Assembly: GCF_000471905.2 (NCBI RefSeq)
Contig: NW_006498527.1
Span: forward strand, 1,143,235-1,207,234
Reading direction: 5' to 3'
DNA length: 64,000 nucleotides
DNA from: Amborella trichopoda
Lineage: Eukaryota > Streptophyta > Magnoliopsida > Amborellales > Amborellaceae
Shown: positions 57,301 to 64,000 of the stretch, one piece after another
Layout: every line of letters starts with the position of its first letter
Numbering within the stretch: the stretch's first letter is position 1
The notes under the pieces: model-generated
What the model was told of the DNA's origin: nothing
What the model saw: only the letters and a program-made list of their open reading frames with translations
Databases searched by the model: none
Position numbers and translations under genes: made by a program

Positions 57301-58030
57301 ATTGGGAGGTGAGGAACAAGGGATCATGTGCATGTATTTCAACAAGTAGAAATAATTAAATAACGTGCTGAAGTCTGTACAGTCCGAGACTTATCTGTTT
57401 CAGGATGTCTTAACTATAATCAATATTCTATTGCGAGTCATCCAGATAGGCCCTTCTCTGAACTTTACTCTCTCCCAACTGTGCAGTACCAATCACTAGC
57501 AAGTTAGTATATATCATCGTTTTATTCATCTCCATATACAGTAATACTCCTGTATCTTTTCTTTAAAACCAGATGGTCTTGGTCCCACATTTTTGTTTCA
57601 TCTCCAAATACAGTAGTACGATCTTGGTCCCACATTTTTGTTTCATTTTCCTCTGTCTAATCCTGCTGGCGTTTTATAGAAGTATCTGATTTGTAGATCC
57701 AATTGTTGGCTTCTATAGCTAATTGATTTTTTTAAATTATCAAATATGAGCAACAAAGTGATTATCTTTCTGTTCATATGAACCTGGATAACCACATTTA
57801 CTAATCATACTAATCAATGACAAACCAGAGTCATTGGATCAGCTCATGATTTAACATTGATGGTGCGAGAATAATCTGATTTTTTTTTATTGAAGCAAAA
57901 AATTTATGACATTGTTTTCATCATGCAGATTAAGGATGGTTTCAGTGAGGGCAAAGACCTGGTTGTAACTGTTATGTCAGCCATGGGGGAGGAGCAGATC
58001 TGCGCTCTTAAGGACATTGGTCCAAAGTAA
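45761..58030 (+). CDS. eIF5A: Translation factor eIF5A, five exons, 10-kb first intron
   Basis: eIF5A is a cytosolic factor that binds the ribosomal E site and rescues stalled elongation and promotes termination. Exons: 45761-45883, 56047-56169, 56370-56426, 56786-56860, 57929-58030. Every intron is phase 0 and GT-AG. The total is 480 nt, 159 residues plus TAA, exactly the usual plant length. The protein starts [20 protein letters not shown]. It carries the hypusination loop [12 protein letters not shown], with the modified lysine at K52. It continues through [35 protein letters not shown] and LRLPTDESL to [14 protein letters not shown]. All residues around the hypusine site are conserved, so the product should be functional. 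Hypusine is made from spermidine by deoxyhypusine synthase and hydroxylase. The first intron (45,884-56,046, 10,163 bp) is exceptionally long and contains a complete LTR retroelement, simple repeats and transposon fragments. Confidence 0.97.
46690..46965. mobile_element. Non-LTR-type fragment in eIF5A intron 1
   Basis: The sequence begins tatcatcatcattgtcaaag, followed by a cccaactatgtagggttggctacgtaaatcc-type segment. This pattern recurs widely in plant genomes as the end of non-LTR elements or related SINE-like repeats, and a short match is also at 17,264-17,304. The class is uncertain. Confidence 0.45.
46969..47027. repeat. Compound (TA)n(TG)n microsatellite
   Basis: A TA run (46,969-46,985) passes directly into a TG run (to 47,027) in eIF5A intron 1. 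Confidence 0.95.
47028..48292. other. eIF5A intron 1, unassigned part
   Basis: It contains a 32-bp duplication (atttctctctatcgactcaa at 47,141 and 47,173). The rest is low-coding sequence that may be transposon debris. The open frames at 47,300-47,905 show no domain. Confidence 0.4.
48293..48337. repeat. (CT)n microsatellite
   Basis: A 45-bp CT run in eIF5A intron 1. It produces RE-repeat open frames on the minus strand, which are artefacts. Confidence 0.95.
48639..49929 (+). repeat. 5' LTR
   Basis: It starts tgaagacacccctcgaaatt and ends agattggagcgtaaaca. It matches the 3' LTR throughout in the same order, with substitutions and small indels. The promoter position reads ctgtaaatatccc here, against a better TATA box in the 3' LTR. 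Confidence 0.9.
49933..49949 (+). other. Primer-binding-type site of the LTR element
   Basis: The sequence tggcgcccactatgggg starts 3 bp after the 5' LTR. Ty3-gypsy elements of plants commonly have tggcgcc-type sites here. The primer tRNA is not identified. Confidence 0.6.
50100..50939. repeat. T-rich degenerate tandem repeats, split by a MITE
   Basis: Imperfect repeats of a motif like 'atctttatcttctttagaaca' fill 50,150-50,384 and 50,609-50,770. A copy of MITE R2 (50,385-50,608) interrupts them. This segment has no counterpart in the inverted right half of the element. Confidence 0.6.
50385..50608. mobile_element. MITE family R2, copy 4, nested in the LTR element
   Basis: The ends are gggattgtatacaatgaaac and tctcattgtatacttttcc. 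The subterminal inverse pair is aaggaggtcacaatta / aattgtgaacaccttg. It shares 'gatagcttaggtgtgtcaca' in inverse relation with copy 1. Its position shows that it inserted after the LTR element was in place. Confidence 0.8.
50940..52377. repeat. 1.4-kb foldback inside the LTR element
   Basis: The arms 50,940-51,607 and 51,715-52,377 are inverted copies around a spacer of about 107 bp. Matches include tagatcttcgactgaagatc / gatcttcagtcgaagatctg, ggctaacatgctttaacctt / gggttaaagcatgttagcc, and ccaattgatctgccagct / ctggcagatcagttgg. The outer ends are tgtttac and gttaaca. Each arm may be an LTR of another, related family standing in opposite orientation, because the arm end resembles this element's own LTR end. 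No coding sequence. Confidence 0.85.
52440..53741 (-). repeat. Inverted copy of the element's own LTR plus leader
   Basis: The reverse complement of 52,525-53,741 matches the flanking LTRs from near their start to their tgtttac end. To its left (52,440-52,524) it continues as the inverse of the leader after the 5' LTR (aaactgtttacc.. and gaaaaaagaagctttttaag). About 10 bases of the LTR's outer start are missing at 53,741. Confidence 0.85.
54125..54133 (+). other. Polypurine tract of the LTR element
   Basis: The purine run aaagagggg lies 7 bp before the 3' LTR, the expected place for second-strand priming. Confidence 0.6.
54141..55434 (+). repeat. 3' LTR
   Basis: It begins tgtatacacccctcaaaatt and ends agattggagcgtaaaca. 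A good TATA box (tataaata) lies at 54,699-54,706, after the shared ctacctcaaacc motif. Confidence 0.9.
54699..54706 (+). promoter_or_regulatory. TATA box in the 3' LTR
   Basis: The sequence tataaata in the 3' LTR. The matching place in the 5' LTR has tgtaaata. As it sits 1.3 kb before eIF5A exon 2, LTR-driven transcripts could in principle read into the gene, but nothing in the sequence shows that they do. Confidence 0.5.
57208..57262. repeat. CT and CA microsatellites in eIF5A intron 4
   Basis: A short CT run is followed by interrupted CA repeats (tcacacacacacacatgcac). Confidence 0.9.
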
Positions 58031-58463
58031 GTCTGCGTCGGGTAATGTGTGGCTATCGTCTCTAAGTCTGTGTCGGGTAATGGGTGCTATCGTCTCAGTG
58101 CCTTTGCTTCTTTTACTTTTCGCTTTTCCAACCTTTTATGCCAAATGATTTCCTTTTTGTAGTGCTTTTAGTTTCAGTTATCAGGGACCAAAATACAAAG
58201 TTTTACCCTGTCCCCAAGAAAATAGCCTCTACTCTTGTTGGTTATTGAGAGGTTTAACTGACAGGGCCTGTAATAGAAGAAGAAACAAACCAGCCCATAG
58301 GGCCTGAACAAACTTCCTCTGCAATCTTTTTTTTTAATTATTTGATATTTTATTTGAGTCATGGTTGGTTGGTTATGAAAAGTGCATACAATGTTTCAAA
58401 CTGGAATATACAATGGCAATTAGTTTCTTTTATCACCTGATCCTTTGTATACTTGTTTCTGCC

Positions 58464-58720
58464 TTGTGCCGGTCTTTGCATCTATGCACGAGTGGGGTAG
58501 ATCAATTTATTAAAGTAATGTGGACTTGACATTTGCTTACTTGATAACCATTTTACAGTATTATTACTTAGGCACGGACACGAGTATATGAATTTGTGCC
58601 GGTCTTTGCATCCCCGCATGAGTGGGGTAGATCAATTTTCATGAGTAATGTGTACTTGACATTTGCTTACTTGATAACCTTTTAACTGTATTACTTAGGC
58701 ACCGACACCAGTATATGAAT
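58464..58720. repeat. 130-bp direct duplication downstream of eIF5A
   Basis: Two copies start ttgtgccggtctttgcatc at 58,464 and 58,594. Both include gacatttgcttacttgataa and end near gtatatgaattt. They differ at several positions. Confidence 0.85.
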
Positions 58721-58934
58721 TTGACTTCTACTAACTTCCTTTGAAAGCCAGTATGGCATGGCAGCTTGGTCATCGAGACTGGGTGACCCAGTTTTGGCCT
58801 ATTTGTTGGTCAAGCTGGGACTTCAAAAAAAATATTATGGAAAAATTTTAAAAATTGAAATTAATTTGTAATGTGTTTTTAATGTTGTTTAGCAATTTGG
58901 CAAAAAAAAGGTGTGGCCATGTATTATATATATC

Positions 58935-59615
58935 GGTGTGGTTTCTCCTTTAAACAATCCAATTGAGGAGTACCTCCATATTTTATTATAACAAGTAATT
59001 TTGGTATAAAAAATTGCAAGGATTATCTGAAGGGTATGCTTTCTTTAAGGTTGCAACCTTAAAACAGTCCAATTGAGGTGCACCTCCAAATTGTATCAAA
59101 ACGTAGAAAAAAATTATTACGATTATCTCTAAATCTATTTTTATATTTAATTATAAAATTTTGAACTCCAAAAAAAGGTTAAAATCAAGTGGATCTATAA
59201 ACATATAAAAATCTTGAAAATATACTGTTTAGATGGTGTATTGTAAGATGCATTATTTTTTAGACTAAAAATCCCTTTTTTCCTGTAGTCATTCATCTTG
59301 ATATTGAGATGATCAATTAGAGGTATTTTTACATTTTAAGGTTGCTATTTTATATAAATTTTTTTTTTTTTGAAAATTTATTTTTATATTTTATTATAAA
59401 ATTTGAAATTTCAAAAAAGGTTAAAATTAGTTAAATCTATGAAAATCTTGAAAATGGGCTATTTAAATAATGTATTGCATGGTGTATTATTTCTGGGATT
59501 CAAAGTATTTTTTGTACATATTCATGCATCTTGGTATCGGGGTGATCAATTAGAGGGTTAATTTTTTGAGGCGCTATCTTTAATTCTATATTTTGAGGTT
59601 GCAACCTTTTGGTCA
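58935..59615. mobile_element. MITE family R1, compound copy
   Basis: It contains the R1 end palindrome aaggttgcaacctt at 59,047-59,060, and a gaggttgcaacctt form near 59,605. The segment ccaattgagg(a/t)g(t/c)acctcc occurs twice (about 58,958 and 59,070), and the interior 'aatcttgaaaata..ctgtt' part twice. It appears to be two overlapping or nested copies. Confidence 0.6.
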
Positions 59616-60079
59616 CATGGGTTTTTCAAAATTTCCTTTTGTTATACTTTTTTTCACACTCATTTATGTTTAGTTATATTTCAAACATAATTGTCATGTT
59701 CTTTAGATTTGGTTTTTTATTTTATTTTTTAAACAGTTTTTTGGCCTCCATTCCCCTGTAATTTCGATCTTGGCACGCGGCATTTGGGTTTCAATTCTGT
59801 ACATGTTATGTGCTATAGATGTTTTTGGAGTAACCTGGGGTTGACACACTTGGCGATGGTTGTGAAAGGCACACTTTGATTGATATTGTCTTACTCAATT
59901 TATGCCTTTTATGTATCGGTTTCATATTTGCTCCATGCGGTACAGTTTTAATCAGTACACTTGTCTTGTTGGTACCTAGTACATGTTTGAAAGTTTAGTA
60001 TGAGGCTAAAATCATTACTTTCTTGAACACCTTGTACGATGAATGTTTTGAAAGAATTATAGTATTACATAATATAAAG

Positions 60080-60890
60080 GGAAAATTACAAAACCCTTTA
60101 TAAAGTCAACTTTCTTTGCATTCTTCCTCGAACCAATTTTTTATTGCAATTTTTATTCCAAAACTAATTTTTATAACTAATACTTCTCAAGAGAAAAAAA
60201 AATTTATAGTTTGGAAGATGAAAATACTCGTCTGTACAAAAAAACATCACATTTCTGTAAACGCTCAATCACCAAAGAGGATCTAATACATATTACTACC
60301 GGATCGAAACCCATACCACATTAACCGCTAGACCGAAACAACATGCAACTTATGCCAGATTGAGGCGTCATAATGTCGGACCGACAAAACTAGATTGAGG
60401 AATCATAATGTCGGTCCGACAAAACCAGATCGAGGCATCATATTGTTGGACCGACAAATTGTTGGACCAAAGCGGCAATTTACTGGCCCGCATTTACAAG
60501 TGTCGGATCGAGGTTCATAACTGTCGAACAACAATAAAAATCTTTCGGATTGCATTTACAAGTGCCAGATCAACAACATTCAATGACCAAAGGGAGGGCA
60601 TTTTAGTTAAAAAAACTATGATTTTTTTTACTTAAAAGGGTATTTGTTATAAAAGTTAATTTTGCGATAAAAGTTGGGATAGAAAAGTTCGTTAGGAGGA
60701 GGTTGTAAAAGGAGTTAAGTCAATGGGGATCTTTGGAATTTTTCCTAATATAATTGAGTAAAATCAAAAGGGTATTTGCTATAAAAGTTAATTTTGCGAT
60801 AAAAATTGGGATAGAAAGGTTCGTTCGGAGGAGGTTGTAAAAAGAGTTAAAGTCAATGGGGATCTTTAGAATTTTCCCTAATATAATTGA
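60080..60890. mobile_element. Foldback element with internal tandem repeats
   Basis: The left end (gggaaaattacaaaaccctt, aagtcaactttctttgca, cttcctcgaacc) is the imperfect inverse of the right end (ggttgtaaaaagagttaaag, tcaatggggatctttagaat, tttccctaat). The middle holds three 35-bp repeats starting at 60,358, 60,393 and 60,428 (each with ataatgtcgg(a/t)ccgacaaaa), and the right end is duplicated in 132-bp units starting at 60,638 and 60,770. No gene. Confidence 0.65.
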
Positions 60891-61024
60891 GTAAAATTGT
60901 TCAACTTTTTTTCTTTTCTTTTTTTGCAACGTTATAAGCTCTTTATCGAATATATGCTTAACAAGCATCAGATTATATCAAGGAAATTAATGCGTTAGAA
61001 ATAAACAGAAAAGATAAAGAGACT

Positions 61025-62235
61025 CCATGCTTTGCAAAATGGTCTGCCTCATGATATGTATGAGAGAAAGAAATCCTCATACTTGGGGTAGCACAAAGAT
61101 CAGTGATTTTCAGCCAAAAAAATGCAATGACCAAGGTACATTTTACTCTTGCCTACAACATTTAATGACATTAAAAGAGTACCCTTCAATCAAAATATCC
61201 CTTGAGAAGCCTCTAGCAATAATAATACGTAATCCTTGTAGAAGAGAAGATATATTTTGTTGATTATATCTTTTTTTAAGAAAAAAAGAACAGTACCATA
61301 ATGGTTCCGAAGCATACCACTAACACCAGCAAGCCTTGGATTGCTTGAGGAAACTACTATTAAAGTTTAGTTTTAGACAACCCATTGGGGGCAAATTCCA
61401 AACCAAATGAAGAAGGACTAAATAAGAAAATGATGAAGCTAAATTCTCTAGGTTTACAAAGATATCAGCCCGTAAAACACTATGACCCTCTGAAGTGGAA
61501 GAGAACCAATCCCATAGTGACTAAAGAATCCGATATTTAATTCCTTTCGAGCTTAAACAAATCCCATCAAATGTTCTCCTGTTATGTTCCAACCACATTA
61601 TAGCACTCTTGAAAATTTTCCAAATGAGGACACCTTTTTGAGGTAAACCTATAGTACATAGATGATTAATAGTTCCAAGGAGATTCTCTAGTAGCTAAAG
61701 AATAGTCCCATGTTATTAAAAGCCTAGTTTCAAATATTGAAAGAAAAATTGCAATGCAAGAAGAGATATGACAACCAGTCTCCTCATCGCAACTTGCACA
61801 TAAGACAGACATTCATAAGAACTTTACCCTTTCTATGCAAATTATCAATAGTGAGGCATTTATCTTGCATAGCTACCCATAGGAAAGCGTGGATTTTGAC
61901 CGGTCATTTCCAAATCAAACCAAGGGTACAATTGGTCCAACAGACACGGTCATGATAAAGAAGCTTTAAGCTGATTTAACATAAAAAAAGGCCATCAGGT
62001 TCATATTCCCAAATAATCTCATCTACAGTGTTGTGAGAAACATAAATATCCTCCAAACTTTTAAGTAACTCTTGCATATGCAAAATGATATTATCTGATA
62101 ACCTGTTATAAATGCATGAAAAATCCCAAACCAAACTTCCTATAGTATGTGTAGCAAGATCTAAAATCTTTGCAGCTGGACGTGTAACCTTAGCAAAAAG
62201 ATCTGGAATAGAGAAAAAGAGATCCCACACCCAAC
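61025..62235 (-). mobile_element. LINE remnant: zf-RVT, linker and RNase H
   Basis: Read on the minus strand in several frames. DEIIWEYEPDGLFLC comes first, then a KIHAFLWVAMQDKCLTIDNL part and NVCLMCKL..WLSYLFLHCNF, the zinc-binding region of plant LINE reverse transcriptases. IMWLEHNRRTFDG follows, then VWNLPPMGCLKLN, then the RNase H part: NPRLAGVSGMLRNHYGTVLF, ARGFSRDILIEGYS and FSHTYHEADHFAKHG near 61,030-61,075. Stops and frameshifts break it throughout. The reverse transcriptase core and endonuclease are missing. It is the same general type as the remnant at 34,148. Confidence 0.85.
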
Positions 62236-62869
62236 CATCGTGGTGATGGAGTTAGCAATGGAGTAAAAATCATGAGAAAATCATTGGCTTTTCTTGTATT
62301 TACTTTCCAGTAAAAAAATCAACAATATTAGAACTAAAATGCCCTTATCCTCTCTATCTCTTTACCCTCCCTCTCCCTTTTTCCCAATCTCTACATAGTT
62401 GAAAATTAGCTTTTTTCTATCTCAATCAGCAGTCTCTCTCTTTCTGTCTCTAGCCACCCTCTCTCTTTCTCTCTCTACCTGCCATCTTTCTAACAAGAAA
62501 GCATCCAGCAACTTCAACAGAGCAGGCAAATTAATATAGAAACCAGGGAAAGAAAACACCACCCAGAAAACCCAATGCCAAGAATATGAAGAGGAGCTTC
62601 GCATGAAGTTGAGCAATACAAGAATAGAGAGAACAAAGAGTAGTGAGAAAAGAAGTTTGAAACATCAAAATATACATTGGAAAACCAATCTAAAAAAATC
62701 CCATGATCAAAACCAGCAGGCTCTATGCTATTTTCACAGCTTTTAGCTTGTGGATCAATGGCGATGAAAACCCATGAAATGGAAAAAGTTGAGAAACCTC
62801 TCTCAAGCCATTAAAAACCAGAGTTTACACAAAAAGGTAGTTTGCAAAACCGCTGCAAAAAATGCAGCT
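62236..62869. other. Intergenic, CT-rich, no gene seen
   Basis: It contains CT-rich stretches at 62,350-62,390 and 62,430-62,480. The short open frames come from these simple repeats. Confidence 0.5.
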
Positions 62870-63370
62870 TTAGATGAAGATCTTGATTATTTTAGACGAA
62901 GATATTGATTATGTTGAGGATTAATATCTTGTATTTTGAGGAAATAAATCTGTCAAGGTGGAGTAAAAAAAAAATTACTCCGGAAGGCCGTTAAAAGCCC
63001 GAACGGCTGAAGGCCTATAAGGCTTGAGGCCTGGAGGAATCATCCTGATAGGTTGACTTGGCCCCTACGGGAGGTTCGGAGACTACCCGAGGAAAAATTC
63101 GGATATATCCGTACATGGGATTCGATATATCTGGAACTTGATATATATCCATACAAGGGTATTTCGATAATTTGTACCATTTATCTGAGATAGATATATA
63201 TTGTTATGATTAAGGGTTAAGAAAAAAACGCAGATTGCTTCGTAATCAGAGAAACGTGAGGAAGAGAGCGTTTGTAACCCTATTATCCATTACAAGTAAA
63301 GAAGTTCTCATCTCTAGTAGACGTAGGCACATTACCAAATCATGTATATCATTGCATTGTGGTTGGTTGT
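62870..63370 (+). mobile_element. Copia-like LTR fragment
   Basis: The right part reads tttgtaaccctattatcc, then agtaaagaagttctcatctc, then gacgtaggcacattaccaaa. That order is what I know from the R-U5 end of many plant Ty1-copia LTRs. The left part has gaagg-ccttt-type sequence and no clear TG start. No coding region is attached, so it is a solo or truncated LTR. Confidence 0.5.
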
Positions 63371-64000
63371 CTCTTTCTTTTGTGTTTGTTTCTTTTTTTT
63401 AGTTTCGTAGATTGCCTTTCGTTTCTTCAGATTATTTGTCTAAAAATCTATGATTTAGACCCCCTCAACCAAAAGATGGGAGGATATTTTAGTGGGAATA
63501 TTGTGGAGAGGGCACAAGAAACCATAATTCCGGTGATTGAATTGAGGCTCCAATGGTTGGTCGAATAAAGGGAGAGAGAGAGGCGGTAGAGAAAGAGAAA
63601 GAGAAAGCGCGAGGAGAAAGAAAGGGCTGGTAGAGAAGGAAAGAGAGTGATGACGAGTAGAGAGAGTAAGAAAGAGAAAACGTTGATTTTCAGCCATGTA
63701 GAGATTGGGAGAAAGAGATAAAGGGAGTAGACAGAGAGAGTAAGGGTATTTTAATCTTAATATTGTTGACCTTTTTATTTGATTGAAGGCTAAATCCAAG
63801 AAAAAATAATAATGAGATATAGGGTGTCATACAAAAAATATTGCGGGTAAGATGTCCATAAAGTTCATTTTGATGATATTTATAATTTTTTCTAAAATCG
63901 TTAAACTTAGCCAAAGCATCATGGTGACAGAGTTAGCGAACTTGTTTCAAGTATCTGCTTGATCCATCCCATGGCGTTTCCTTGTTAAAAGTTCTATGAG
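63371..64000. other. GA-rich intergenic DNA, no gene seen
   Basis: GA-rich repeats (63,568-63,690 and around) give low-complexity open frames on both strands. Nothing else is recognised up to the window end. Confidence 0.5.

Noticed and set aside
1..64000. Organelle-derived insertions or tRNA genes
   Set aside because: No plastid or mitochondrial gene sequence and no tRNA cloverleaf with A and B boxes was recognised on either strand by eye. A tRNAscan and an organelle search would settle it.

Overview
The window is nuclear DNA of a flowering plant. It holds only three genes that can be read with confidence, two of them split by long introns, and the rest is AT-rich sequence packed with old transposon remnants, foldback elements (MITEs), microsatellites and small tandem repeats. 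The introns obey GT-AG, the pyrimidine-rich leader and the CC-NBS-LRR gene are typical of angiosperms, and the long introns would suit a woody magnoliid or early-diverging eudicot. That last placement is only a guess.

Layout: (1) 1-3.5 kb, AT-rich intergenic DNA with MITE-like repeats. (2) 3.5-18.7 kb, plus strand: a nine-exon BUB3.3-type WD40 spindle-checkpoint gene of 329 codons, with introns enlarged by at least two hAT-type elements (823 bp in intron 4; 2,725 bp in intron 7 with a perfect 8-bp target duplication). (3) 18.7-25.6 kb, MITEs, a 628-bp foldback element and LTR-like debris. (4) 25.66-28.34 kb, minus strand: an intact single-exon NLR immune receptor of 895 residues. (5) 29-45.7 kb, transposon-rich: a tandem repeat fused to a host gene fragment, a broken Ty1-copia end with probable LTR, a LINE remnant, several foldback elements and two MITEs sitting in TA microsatellites. 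(6) 45.76-58.03 kb, plus strand: a five-exon eIF5A gene of 159 codons with a 10.2-kb first intron. That intron contains a complete but non-coding LTR retroelement (48,639-55,434) bounded by a 5-bp target duplication. Its interior carries an inverted copy of its own LTR and leader, plus another 1.4-kb foldback. (7) 58-64 kb, duplications, a foldback element, a second LINE remnant on the minus strand and a copia-like LTR fragment.

The three genes are functionally unrelated: mitotic checkpoint, immune receptor, translation factor. The most unusual structure is the inverted-repeat LTR element inside the eIF5A intron, which would place several kilobases of self-complementary RNA in the pre-mRNA of a housekeeping gene. 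All similarity statements come from reading the sequence by eye. No alignment or database search was run.
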